From: Deltaproteobacteria bacterium
GTDB lineage: Bacteria; Myxococcota_A; Polyangia; JAAYKL01
Assembly: GCA_016935665.1 (NCBI GenBank)
Contig: JAFGQN010000244.1
Coordinates: forward strand, 62,001 to 126,000
Direction of reading: 5' to 3'
DNA: 64,000 nt
The notes beneath the pieces were generated by a model. That model did no database searches, was not told the DNA's origin, and saw nothing but the letters and a program-made list of their open reading frames with translations. Shown here in pieces: positions 56,300 to 64,000 of this stretch (position 1 is the stretch's first letter; the number at the start of each line of letters is the position of its first letter). A program made the translations under genes and the position numbers.

Positions 56300-57142
56300 A
56301 TGAGATTTTCCATTTTCGTCCTGATGGCATTGTTGGCTGGAATGCTGGGGACTTTGGGATGTGCGGCAGAAGATGATACCGCTGGAGCCGATGGAGATTC
56401 GGATGGCGACAGCGATTCAGATGGCGATTCGGACAGCGATTCGGATGGCGACAGTGATGGGGATTCGGATGGCGACAGCGATGGCGACAGTGACAGCGAC
56501 GGCGATAGCGATGGCGATAACGATGGGACCCTGACTGGTATCCTTCGCGATTTCTACGAAGAACATCCCGATTTTGAGTATGTCATTCGATCGGAAAAAG
56601 GAATCGTTGAAGATCGATTGGGAGACGATCGAAAGCCGGTTTACGCTGGAGATGAAGAAGGTACCAATACTACCCACGGTCCCGAAGAATTTTCCCAATG
56701 GTTTAACGACGTTGAAGGGGTGAATAAATCGATGGAGTTTACCCTGCCGCTGGAATTGGATTCAACAGGCCAATGGGTCTATGACAACCAGAAATTTTTC
56801 CCCATCGATGACGAGTTGTTTGGAAATGAGGAGAGAGACCACAACTACCATTTCACTTTTGAACTGCATACAGAATTTACTTACAATGGCAATGAAGTGT
56901 TTACGTTCATCGGTGATGATGATTTGTGGGTGTTCATCAATGATCGTCTCGCCATTGATCTTGGAGGCGTGCACAATAAGGAAACCGGGTCCGTTGATCT
57001 GGATGAGGATGCTGACGCGCTGGGCATTGAAGTGGGCGAAAAATATTCATTGGATTTCTTTTTTGCCGAACGGCATTCCACGGAATCGCATTTCCGTATC
57101 GAAACCACTATTGAAGAATTGAACGTGATTTTTGTGGAATAA
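56300..57142 (+). CDS. Fibro-slime domain lipoprotein with Ser/Asp/Gly repeat linker
   Basis: 280 residues. The signal peptide MRFSIFVLMALLAGMLGTLGC has a lipobox ending in LGC. Residues about 30-75 are a repeat of DSDGDSDG units. Residues about 78-280 are a fibro-slime domain (TIGR02148, PA14-related): GILRDFYEEHPDFEYV, GVNKSMEFTLPLEL, FTFIGDDDLWVFINDRLAID, LGGVHN and YSLDFFFAERHSTESHFRIE. Such domains occur in cellulosome-associated and slime proteins and may bind glycans with calcium. It is presumably exported and displayed. GGGAGGA precedes the start. Confidence 0.88.
   Translation: MRFSIFVLMALLAGMLGTLGCAAEDDTAGADGDSDGDSDSDGDSDSDSDGDSDGDSDGDSDGDSDSDGDSDGDNDGTLTGILRDFYEEHPDFEYVIRSEKGIVEDRLGDDRKPVYAGDEEGTNTTHGPEEFSQWFNDVEGVNKSMEFTLPLELDSTGQWVYDNQKFFPIDDELFGNEERDHNYHFTFELHTEFTYNGNEVFTFIGDDDLWVFINDRLAIDLGGVHNKETGSVDLDEDADALGIEVGEKYSLDFFFAERHSTESHFRIETTIEELNVIFVE
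56391..56522 (+). repeat. Short-unit tandem repeat coding the Ser-Asp-Gly linker
   Basis: Six-base units of the form GATTCG/GATGGC/GACAGC/GATAGC recur about 22 times in frame and encode alternating Asp-Ser and Asp-Gly dipeptides. The units are in phase with codons, so length change would alter the linker without frameshift. Confidence 0.7.
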
Positions 57143-57218
57143 CTAAGGTTTCCGCATCTGTTTCCTCAACATCACTATAATTTGCATTCGAATAAAATTG
57201 TGTAGTATGCTAGGCCAC

Positions 57219-58061
57219 ATGTGGGTTTGTGTCAGAAATTGTTTGATTCTTATTGGCGCGATGATATTACTTGTCGGGTGCGGTGCCGCAGGGTCGGGTT
57301 CACGGTCGCATCAAAAGTCGTCTTCGCTGAACCGCAATTCGCTCCGGGATGACGGACGGTCAGTCGGAATTCAGAAAAATCGGGGCTCGGTTCGATATCA
57401 TGACGCGACAGCGCTAAAAGGGAAAGGGAGCAAAACCGAAGTTGCATCCCGAAATACGACTGCCCGGAGGATGGCTGGATGGGACGTCACCGCGGAAAGG
57501 GTGATGGAAGTGGCGCCGCTGGTGGAAGAAGCAGCTCAAAAATACGGTCTGCCGGCCAGTCTGATATATGGGATCATCTGGGTGGAGTCCCGGTTTAATC
57601 CGGATGCCGTATCGCCGGTGGGCGCCCGGGGACTGATGCAGTTGATGCCCAGAACAGCGGCGTATCTGGCCGATTGCATGGAATGGGAAGGTTCCACCAA
57701 TTCTTTTAATCCACGTTTTAATATTGCAGCAGGGAGTTATTATATCGCACGGTTGATAAAGCAGTTTGACGGCGACGTGGATTTGGCGCTGGCGGCGTAT
57801 AATGCAGGACCTACAAATATTCGTCGCTGGATGAAAAACACTGGATTACCCGAGGTTTCCATAGAGTATTACACGATGGTGCAGACCGCTCAGCAATATT
57901 TTCCCGCATCCGGGACCGATTCTTCTGACGCCGGGGAGGTTGGACTGCCGACGGATGATGATCTTGATCGGCTTGGACTGGCAATATTGATAGCCGGTTT
58001 GTCCCAACGTGAATTTGGGCTGGAGCGGCCAGATGATGCCAATCCGTTTGATGACATGTAG
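57219..58061 (+). CDS. Lytic transglycosylase lipoprotein (SLT domain)
   Basis: 280 residues from the ATG at 57219; an ATG at 57207 is also possible and the ribosome-binding site is weak. The signal peptide ends LLVGCG, a clear lipobox. After a basic linker, residues about 100-215 form a soluble-lytic-transglycosylase fold: catalytic Glu in GIIWVESRFNPDAVSPVGARGLMQLMP, then AAGSYYIARLIKQFDGDVDLALAAYNAGP. It cleaves the MurNAc-GlcNAc bond with anhydro-ring formation. It should sit in the outer membrane facing the cell wall. The C-terminus is polar, ending FDDM. Confidence 0.92.
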   Translation: MWVCVRNCLILIGAMILLVGCGAAGSGSRSHQKSSSLNRNSLRDDGRSVGIQKNRGSVRYHDATALKGKGSKTEVASRNTTARRMAGWDVTAERVMEVAPLVEEAAQKYGLPASLIYGIIWVESRFNPDAVSPVGARGLMQLMPRTAAYLADCMEWEGSTNSFNPRFNIAAGSYYIARLIKQFDGDVDLALAAYNAGPTNIRRWMKNTGLPEVSIEYYTMVQTAQQYFPASGTDSSDAGEVGLPTDDDLDRLGLAILIAGLSQREFGLERPDDANPFDDM

Positions 58062-58295
58062 CTGACAGCTGTCCCGGAATTCCATGCACGGGCATTCCAT
58101 GCATTTTCGCGCATCACTCCGGGTGACTGCGTAAAAAAAGCTGTTGCTTGCGGCCGACCAGAATTGGCGGGCGTTTTGTACGTTCAAACGAGCCGAATGC
58201 ATGATTTGATGGGCCCGATTTGATTTGTACTGTTTTTCAACAATGATTAGATGTAAAACAATTTCTCTCTTTTCGTCTTAACAGGAGAAAACAAA

Positions 58296-60914
58296 ATGGG
58301 TTTATTTCGATTCCTGCATTTATCAATCTTCACGTTATTGGCTGTGGCAGTCCTGTTCTCCGTCAACGCGAGAGCACAGAAAGTGTATAACGCCCCAACT
58401 GAAGGCATTTTTCTGCCGTCACCGTCCCTGACCGAAGTGAGCGACGCGACAGCCATTGCCACCAATCCGGCCAATATCGGGTTTCTGGATTCGTGGAGTT
58501 TTGTGTATGCCGCGGCGTCATCGACGAAGTATTCTCATTTGCCCGGTCAGGGGCATGGTTTTTTTCTGGCTTTTCCCGCAGGACCATTGGGATTTGGTGT
58601 GGGAACCGAATTGCTGCTTCCTCATGAATACATCAGGGATTGGCAGGGACTCGATAAGCGAGGGCGTCTGTCGCTGGCCATGTCGCTGAATCCGTCCAAA
58701 GGTCTGGGGCTGGGAATCGCCTATCGCCGCTCCATGCGGTATCACACCGGTGATGTCATGCGCAGTCTGGATTTGAGTCTCTCGGTGCGTCCCATTAATC
58801 ATTTGAGTGTTGCGTTCACCTACAGCGATGTGAATGCGCCCAAAGTGAGCTATCGTCCCATCGAATATCAGTCCGTGCGTATGCCGGCCCGGCGGGAAGA
58901 TGCTCCCAAACGGTTTGTGTCGGCGCTGACGGTTCGCCCATTTGGGGACGATCGCGTGGCGCTGGGGGCTGAATTGCACTATATGCATGGCGATCGGAAA
59001 CTGTATGATTTGATTGATCAAAATTTCACGACAGATTCGTTTCACCGCACTGACTTGCATGCCATTGCGACGGTGGTGCTCACCGATGGTATTTCCCTGC
59101 GCGGCAGATTTGTGGCTGAAGGCATTCATACAGATGACATTCCAAATGAGTATTATATGGACGCGTCCATTTCCATCGATTCCGCACGATTCCCGTTCGG
59201 TTTTTTGGCATCTCCATATTTCAAATTATACCCGGCGAGCCACGATGGATTTGAAGGGATGAGCATGGCGGTTCGTTTTTCGGGAGATACGCCCCGATCC
59301 ATTCCACTCATTCTGGCCCCCGCCTACATTGTGCCAATTGAAATCGAACGAAAAATGGGGACATTGGAATTTGGGCAGTTAATGGAAGGCATGGAGCGCA
59401 TACGGCTCGACAAAAGTGTGGATATGCTGTTGTTCAAACCAAAGCCGGGAACCATTCCGCTCACTTTGGCCCTCGGTGTGCGGCGGGAACTTCAGGCCAT
59501 TAATCGCACCGGCAAAAAGACGTTGTGTTATTTGGAGGAAGCCGATGCGGGAAGCTATGTGGCCTGCAGCGCAGCTTCCCAAATCTGGGTGAATCCGGCT
59601 GGCGGGATGCATCTCTCCGGACTGTCGACCCATATGGTGTACTTCAAAAATCTGCTGGATAAAATTGGAGTAAAAGCCGAAGTGATCCAGGTTGGCGAAT
59701 ATAAAAGCGCCCCTGAAACTTTTACTCAAACAGGTCCCACCCATCCGGCGGATAAGGCGATGAATCGGTTTATGGATTCCGTATACGGCGCCATGGTGCG
59801 TGCGATTCAAAAAGATCGCGGATTTAGGAATATGGAAGACGCCAGAAAAGCCATTGAGTCCGGGCCGTTTCTGGCGGATGAGGCGGTGCAGTTTAAACTG
59901 GCCGATCGCGCTGTGGGAGCCGATGAATTGGAGGCCGAGTTTGAAAAGCTGTTTGAAAGTCCAATTTACATTGCGGAAAACTACGGCCGCAAACCCCAAA
60001 GAAGTCAACAGTATCTGGATTCTCCCGCTGTGGCCGTGTTGCATATCGAAGGAGACATAAAAGAAGGTGAAAGCGTGCATCTGCCCTTCTTTGGCGTTAA
60101 TACCGTTGGTTCCGATACACTGAAAAAACAAATCCGGGAACTAAAAGATGACAGTCGCATCCGCGCGGTAGTCGTACGCATCAATTCGCCGGGGGGATCC
60201 GCATTGGCCTCGGATATCATCTGGCGTGAGCTGATGGCGTTGCGTAGAGAAAAACCGGTGGTTGTGTCCATGGGAAGTGTGGCAGCATCCGGCGGTTACT
60301 TGCTGGCGTCTGCGGCGGATGTGATTTTTGCGGAGTCTACAAGCCTCACGGGGTCCATTGGGGTTTATTACGGCAAAGCCGATATTTCGGGGTTGCTGGA
60401 TAAGGTGGGCATTTCCACCAAAACCTATGCGCGAGGGGCCTTCTCGGATATGCAGTCCTGGATACGACCATACACGCCGGAAGAGCGGGAGAAGCTTTTG
60501 AAACAAGTGACCAAAGTGTATCAGAACCTGAAAAAACACATCGCCGAGGGACGTGGCAATCGTTTGTCTCTGGCAGCTGTTGAAAAAGTGGGGCAAGGAC
60601 GCATATGGAGCGGTTCCGACGCGAAGCTTCATAATCTGGTCGATCGTATTGGCGGGTATCAGGACGCGTTAAACTACACACGTGTGCTGGCGCAAGTCAG
60701 TTCCGGCACCAGAGTGCGACATGTCCCGGAACCGTCCAGAACCATGATGACCTTTATTGCGCGCCAGATGGGCATGGCAAAGGCCGGGAATCAGAACCTG
60801 CTCACGCTTTCTAAAGAGACCCGCGAAACATTGAAGGCGGCGTTGCCATTCGCGCTCTCCAACCATGCTTCGGCGCAGGCACGACTTCCGTTTGCGATTA
60901 TCGAAACGGAATAA
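58296..60914 (+). CDS. sppA: Beta-barrel/SppA fusion: signal peptide peptidase with N-terminal outer-membrane-like domain
   Basis: 872 residues, AGGAG before the ATG. A signal peptide (1-28, ending NARAQ) leads into a domain of about 330 residues with the start of a PorV/TraF/OMPP1-like barrel (SDATAIATNPANIGFLDSWS) and many amphipathic strands. From about 365 on it is an SppA protease of the long, tandem-domain kind. The general-base Lys is in VGEYKSAPETF (near 472), the nucleophile Ser in SVAASGGYLLASAADVI (near 667), plus INSPGGSALASDI and LTGSIGVYYGKADI. SppA normally sits in the inner membrane and degrades cleaved signal peptides. A barrel-like domain on the same chain would move it to the outer membrane or surface. 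Confidence 0.85.
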   Translation: MGLFRFLHLSIFTLLAVAVLFSVNARAQKVYNAPTEGIFLPSPSLTEVSDATAIATNPANIGFLDSWSFVYAAASSTKYSHLPGQGHGFFLAFPAGPLGFGVGTELLLPHEYIRDWQGLDKRGRLSLAMSLNPSKGLGLGIAYRRSMRYHTGDVMRSLDLSLSVRPINHLSVAFTYSDVNAPKVSYRPIEYQSVRMPARREDAPKRFVSALTVRPFGDDRVALGAELHYMHGDRKLYDLIDQNFTTDSFHRTDLHAIATVVLTDGISLRGRFVAEGIHTDDIPNEYYMDASISIDSARFPFGFLASPYFKLYPASHDGFEGMSMAVRFSGDTPRSIPLILAPAYIVPIEIERKMGTLEFGQLMEGMERIRLDKSVDMLLFKPKPGTIPLTLALGVRRELQAINRTGKKTLCYLEEADAGSYVACSAASQIWVNPAGGMHLSGLSTHMVYFKNLLDKIGVKAEVIQVGEYKSAPETFTQTGPTHPADKAMNRFMDSVYGAMVRAIQKDRGFRNMEDARKAIESGPFLADEAVQFKLADRAVGADELEAEFEKLFESPIYIAENYGRKPQRSQQYLDSPAVAVLHIEGDIKEGESVHLPFFGVNTVGSDTLKKQIRELKDDSRIRAVVVRINSPGGSALASDIIWRELMALRREKPVVVSMGSVAASGGYLLASAADVIFAESTSLTGSIGVYYGKADISGLLDKVGISTKTYARGAFSDMQSWIRPYTPEEREKLLKQVTKVYQNLKKHIAEGRGNRLSLAAVEKVGQGRIWSGSDAKLHNLVDRIGGYQDALNYTRVLAQVSSGTRVRHVPEPSRTMMTFIARQMGMAKAGNQNLLTLSKETRETLKAALPFALSNHASAQARLPFAIIETE

Positions 60915-61009
60915 TCCTCAGGCTTCTTAAAATGAAACCCTTCTTACGAATGACTCGTGCGACGCGAACGATACATGTATTGGCACCGGGTGCGGTCGCC
61001 GGTGGCGGG

Positions 61010-61456
61010 TTATACCAGTGAAATACCCGCACGGTCCGCAAGCACCAGGGCCGTCCATGTCGCCGCAGTGATAATTGGAAAAAGGATAGTTGCAATTACA
61101 ATACCTGCGGTGCGCCGTTTTTTTCTGGCAGCAATCTGCACGGCGACAAACAGGGGGAACAGGATGGCGATACACAGCGCAGATGTGTTCAGGGGGATGG
61201 GCAGTATCAGATTGTCCAATGCGCCGGCTGCGTACTTGATTTGAAAACCGAATCCCGCAGCGGATGTACCGATGCCGTACACCCATGCCGCCACATCCAT
61301 CCCCATGGCGGGAGGGGGCGTATTGCGATTGGTCATGCCGATGATACCGAGTATTACGCCCATGCCGGCACATGAAATGCCCAGCCAGCCAAATACACCG
61401 GGAATAAAGCAACTGGATAAGCCGATAACCGTTAAAATCATTGCAGTGGTATTCAC
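61010..61456 (-). CDS. Small four-helix membrane protein, unknown
   Basis: 148 residues with about four hydrophobic segments (near 5-42, 60-82, 92-108 and 118-138) and a basic RKKRR loop between the last two. The Gly-rich first pair (GVFGWLGISCAGMGVILGIIG) resembles DUF4190-like proteins. Its ATG overlaps the stop of the tag gene (ATGA), so the two are coupled. Function unknown. Confidence 0.6.
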   Translation of the reverse strand: MNTTAMILTVIGLSSCFIPGVFGWLGISCAGMGVILGIIGMTNRNTPPPAMGMDVAAWVYGIGTSAAGFGFQIKYAAGALDNLILPIPLNTSALCIAILFPLFVAVQIAARKKRRTAGIVIATILFPIITAATWTALVLADRAGISLV

Positions 61457-62064
61457 ATTACCTCGTTTTTTTGCCGGCGAATTTCCTTATATCGATAACA
61501 GGAGATGAGGTGATCATTCACCATGCCTGTCGCCTGCATGAAGGCGTACATTACGGTGGGGCCAACAAATTGAAAACCCCTTTTACGCATATCCTTGCTG
61601 ATTTGGTTGGATAATGAAGTATGGGGTGGGATTTCGGACATCTCTTTGTAACGATTCTGAATGGGTTTTCCATTGGTAAACTGCCAGCAGTATTGAGAAA
61701 ATGTTCCAAATTCGTTTTGAACTTCGATGAATTTTCTGGCGTTGCAGATGCTGGCCGCGATTTTCTTTTTGTTTCGAATGATGCCGGTATCTTCCAGCAG
61801 TCTTTGTTGGTCCAGTTCGGTCATTGCTGCTACTTTTTGAACATCGAAACCCGCGAACGCACGGCGATATCCCTCCTGTCGTCTTAAAATGGTTATCCAG
61901 CTCAAACCTGCCTGCGCCGTCTCCAGAACCAGAAATTCAAAAAGCCTGCTGTCGTTAAACACAGGTATGCCCCATACCTCGTCGTGATAGGCAACGTACA
62001 GCGGATCATCTCCGCACCAGGGGCATCGCTGAAGTTGATTAGAGTGGGTTGAATGAGATTTCAT
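61453..62064 (-). CDS. tag: DNA-3-methyladenine glycosylase I
   Basis: 203 residues. It has the TagI signature: RCPWCGDDPLYVAYHDEVWG at the start, including a zinc-binding Cys and the YHDxEWG-type motif, then FEFLVLETAQAGLSWITILRR with the catalytic Glu region. FQFVGPTVMYAFMQATGMVNDH, followed by C in ISCYR, carries the other zinc ligands. It removes 3-methyladenine from alkylated DNA. Overlap with the small membrane-protein gene indicates an operon. Confidence 0.95.
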   Translation of the reverse strand: MKSHSTHSNQLQRCPWCGDDPLYVAYHDEVWGIPVFNDSRLFEFLVLETAQAGLSWITILRRQEGYRRAFAGFDVQKVAAMTELDQQRLLEDTGIIRNKKKIAASICNARKFIEVQNEFGTFSQYCWQFTNGKPIQNRYKEMSEIPPHTSLSNQISKDMRKRGFQFVGPTVMYAFMQATGMVNDHLISCYRYKEIRRQKNEVM

Positions 62065-62170
62065 TTTTCACCGCTTCCGTTTGTAGCCTCAAAACTGTTT
62101 TATCTGTAGACAAAACAGTTGAACAGCATAAAAATATCCATCATTTCTGGCTGGGACAGTGAGGTTATGC

Positions 62171-62914
62171 ATGCAGAAAGTCATTAAAATTTGTAAAGCG
62201 ACATGGGTAGTTTGGTGGTGGATGCTGGTGTCTGCGGTAATGTGGCTACCCATTTTTGTCAGTGGGTTCTTTTCCAGAAGTGGAAAATTTTCATTCCGGC
62301 TGTGTCAGATTTGGGTCTGGATTGCCAAGAGCATGACATTCTCAAAAATAGAGACCAGAACCAACCCCAAACTGGATAAATCCAAATCCTATGTTATCGT
62401 CTCGAATCATCAGTCCTTCCTGGATATTCCCGCACTCATGCTGAATACCGGTTTGCAGTTTCGCTGGGTGTTGAAAAAGGAGCTGGGATTTATTCCTTTT
62501 TTTGGGTGGGCGCTCTGGGGCGCAAGACATATTTTTGTGGATCGTTCTCAACCGAAACGCGCGCTCAAAAACATGAATGCGGCCATCAAACAATTGCCCA
62601 AAGGGGTGAGTGTGGCCATTTTCCCGGAGGGTACACGATCGGATACCGGTGTGTTGGGAGATTTTAAGGTTGGGGGATTCCTGATGGCGATATCATCCGG
62701 ATTGCCCATTTTGCCGGTGACCATAAATGGCAGCTGGAAGCGGATGCCGGATAAAAGAAGTCTCGCGTTTCATCCAGGGAAAATTCAACTGGTGGTGGGC
62801 GAGCCAATCGATACCACCCAGTATTCGAAACGCGAAATATCCAAACTGATGGCAGACACCAAAAATGCGGTGGCTTCACAATTGGATCCCGACTATCCGG
62901 ACAAAAGCGCTTGA
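62171..62914 (+). CDS. Second PlsC-family lysophospholipid acyltransferase
   Basis: 247 residues from the ATG at 62171 (GAGG seven bases upstream); a GTG at 62159 is in frame. HX4D is in SNHQSFLDIPA, and the second block is IFPEGTRSDTGVLGDFKVGG, with LPILPVTINGS after it. A hydrophobic N-terminal segment (about 15-38) anchors it. It is more diverged from the plsC at 3713 than a recent duplication would be. It could act on phosphatidic acid synthesis or on another lysolipid or hopanoid/ornithine lipid acceptor. A strong terminator follows. Confidence 0.9.
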   Translation: MQKVIKICKATWVVWWWMLVSAVMWLPIFVSGFFSRSGKFSFRLCQIWVWIAKSMTFSKIETRTNPKLDKSKSYVIVSNHQSFLDIPALMLNTGLQFRWVLKKELGFIPFFGWALWGARHIFVDRSQPKRALKNMNAAIKQLPKGVSVAIFPEGTRSDTGVLGDFKVGGFLMAISSGLPILPVTINGSWKRMPDKRSLAFHPGKIQLVVGEPIDTTQYSKREISKLMADTKNAVASQLDPDYPDKSA

Positions 62915-63023
62915 ATTTCTGCTGGTTTCGCATTGCATCCTGAACATGCTGTCCATTGGATTGGAGCAATGGCGTATCTTTTTTCAAATCGAAACAGTAT
63001 CAAATGATTGTATATCGTTATGT

Positions 63024-63064
63024 AACCCGCTACAGTATCTCACTGTTTTTGAGCGGGTTTCTTT
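63024..63064 (+). terminator. Rho-independent terminator or attenuator before the last gene
   Basis: AACCCGCT (63024-63031) pairs perfectly with AGCGGGTT (63052-63059), followed by TCTTTT. Inside the loop a second perfect stem (ACAGT-ATCTC-ACTGT, 63032-63046) stacks directly on the outer stem. The AAGGAG ribosome-binding site of the next gene begins two to five bases after the T-rich tract, so it may also act as an attenuator. Confidence 0.75.
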
Positions 63065-63077
63065 TAAGGAGAATTGG

Positions 63078-64000
63078 ATGGCTAAAAAGAAAAAGAATGC
63101 CAGGGCAGCCGATAAGGTGCCATTTTACAAGAATATCAACAACATTATTACTGCGCTGATTACGGTTGGCGTGGTGGTGTTCCTGTTCACGTTTCGGTTT
63201 GAGCAGGACAATCTGACGGGGGCACAGCGGCTGTACAACCTGTTGTACAAGGGGGTGCAGACGGTCACCGCGGGGTGCGCCAAACCGTCGAACAGCGAGA
63301 TAGAAGCCTATTATAAAGACAATAGCGGTTCCATACCTGTCGATCCGGGATTCGATGCAGATCCGGATGAAATTTGCGGCAACGGCAAAAAGTATTGGTG
63401 TACATCCCTGCCGCCGGATAAACCCGTTCCATTTGGTTGGGAGAAGCCCCCGAGAGTCGGTGCAGATCCCAATTACGAAGGTCCCAGTCCGTTGGCGCCA
63501 TTCAAGGAATCTCCCCATGCCATGCCGTCCAGCAAGGCGGTATTGACGCGCCCAGCCATTAAAGACCGCCAGGACAAGGATTTGGTTCGGTATATGGAGG
63601 CCGCGTTGTCGTTATCGCCGGACGCGAAGATTGCGCTGGTGGGCGCCAAAGCAGTGACGTCTCAGCTGAGTCAGTTTTCAGCGAAAATGGCGCCGGTGGA
63701 TATTGAATGGTTCAATGTGGACGACGATGAGGTGGTGGCCAACAAGCTGGCGGCGGAGGGATATAATTATGTGTTGTATGATCGAACTTTCGGCGGCCGA
63801 CCGAAACCCTGGATTGAAGAAACGATGGGGCAGGTGTCCACTCGTATGAGAGATGCGGTATCGTTGCATTGGTTCTATCCGGTGGTTCTGGGATCCCGCT
63901 ATGCCCTGTATCGGCGTGTGAATCCATTTGAAATCGAGAAATATGTGAAACGTCGGCTCACCAAACGGGTGCGCGCGATGTTCTCCGGCGAAACACCTGA
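63078..64000 (+). CDS. Membrane-anchored protein of unknown function (3' end outside window)
   Basis: At least 307 residues; the frame stays open to the window end. AAGGAG precedes the ATG by six bases. A basic start (AKKKKNARAADK) and one membrane segment (about 23-40) put the rest in the periplasm, or reversed. Residues about 65-160 are Pro/Gly/Asp-rich with three cysteines (AGCAKPSN, DEICGNGKKYWC). A later part reads ALSLSPDAKIALVGAKAV and WFYPVVLGSRYALYRRVNPFEIEKYV. I do not recognise the family. Its promoter may lie in the hairpin leader. Confidence 0.65.
   Translation, partial: MAKKKKNARAADKVPFYKNINNIITALITVGVVVFLFTFRFEQDNLTGAQRLYNLLYKGVQTVTAGCAKPSNSEIEAYYKDNSGSIPVDPGFDADPDEICGNGKKYWCTSLPPDKPVPFGWEKPPRVGADPNYEGPSPLAPFKESPHAMPSSKAVLTRPAIKDRQDKDLVRYMEAALSLSPDAKIALVGAKAVTSQLSQFSAKMAPVDIEWFNVDDDEVVANKLAAEGYNYVLYDRTFGGRPKPWIEETMGQVSTRMRDAVSLHWFYPVVLGSRYALYRRVNPFEIEKYVKRRLTKRVRAMFSGETP

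Noticed and set aside
56391-56522. CRISPR-like repeat
   Set aside because: Six-base in-frame units with no spacers; they are the coding repeat of a Ser-Asp-Gly linker. No CRISPR array or cas gene is present in the window.
58078-58105. Direct repeat ATTCCATGCA after the lytic transglycosylase gene
   Set aside because: Two 10-base copies only, with no mobile-element or regulatory context; likely chance.

Overview
The window is one contiguous piece of chromosome from a Gram-negative, diderm, deltaproteobacterial-grade organism, probably Myxococcota or a related lineage. This placement is inferred from gene content and was not computed. The signs are many secreted lipoproteins with long Asp/Ser/Thr linkers, a choice-of-anchor-Q beta-helix protein, a fibro-slime protein, TPR/PEGA-like proteins, enhancer-binding proteins and LptF/LolE-type permeases. 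Base composition looks close to 48% GC, low for classical myxobacteria. Both window ends cut genes: RNase R on the left, an unknown membrane-anchored protein on the right.

Layout. 1-8.2 kb: RNase R end, an outer-membrane protein, an EI24/CysZ-like membrane protein, a PlsC acyltransferase, phosphatidylserine decarboxylase, a SAM methyltransferase with a long acidic N-terminus, and an LptF/LptG-type permease. 8.2-11.8 kb: a decayed subtilisin-family protease gene and a two-gene operon for surface lipoproteins. 12.0-12.8 kb: a protein that may have a class-I isoprenoid-synthase fold. 13.1-26.0 kb: a compact molybdenum-nitrogenase island, nifA - nifE-nifN-nifB-nifV - nifH-nifI1-nifI2-nifD-nifK-[2Fe-2S] ferredoxin, with three excellent sigma-54 promoters in front of nifA, nifE and nifH. 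26.2-30.3 kb: PilZ, LysM/M15-like and LolC/E-like genes on the minus strand. 30.4-36.5 kb: infA, tRNA-Cys, a TPR protein, YqgE, a paralogous pair of small secreted proteins, a zinc-phospholipase-like protein and an orphan type III secretion/flagellar-type ATPase. 36.5-44.0 kb: a CBM6-like lipoprotein, a giant coiled-coil protein with a degenerate methyltransferase head, a glycosyltransferase and another lipoprotein. 44.2-52.3 kb: two tandem signal peptidase II genes, ileS, an FHA-type sigma-54 activator, ymdB and rny. 52.7-64 kb: a large lipoprotein with two cysteine-peptidase-like domains, a fibro-slime lipoprotein, a lytic transglycosylase, a beta-barrel/SppA protease fusion, 3-methyladenine glycosylase, a second PlsC and a partial gene.

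How the genes fit together. The nif island has all the pathway-specific genes usually taken as the minimal set: structural proteins HDK, the E/N scaffold, NifB for the NifB-cofactor and NifV for homocitrate. It also has its own activator (NifA), two PII-like proteins (NifI1/I2) for switching activity off after translation, and a candidate electron carrier. nifA has its own sigma-54 promoter, so positive autoregulation is likely. The rest of the window is dominated by cell-envelope biology: lipoprotein maturation (two LspA), lipoprotein or LPS transport (LolE-like, LptF-like), phospholipid synthesis (two PlsC, Psd), peptidoglycan hydrolysis (SLT, NlpC/P60, LysM-M15) and exported beta-barrel proteins. 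The least ordinary items are the barrel-SppA fusion, the dual cysteine-peptidase lipoprotein, the tandem LspA with a shared cysteine-bearing insert, the coiled-coil protein with a pseudo-methyltransferase head, the orphan SctN/FliI-like ATPase, and the nif promoter architecture, which lacks an obvious NifA upstream activating sequence.
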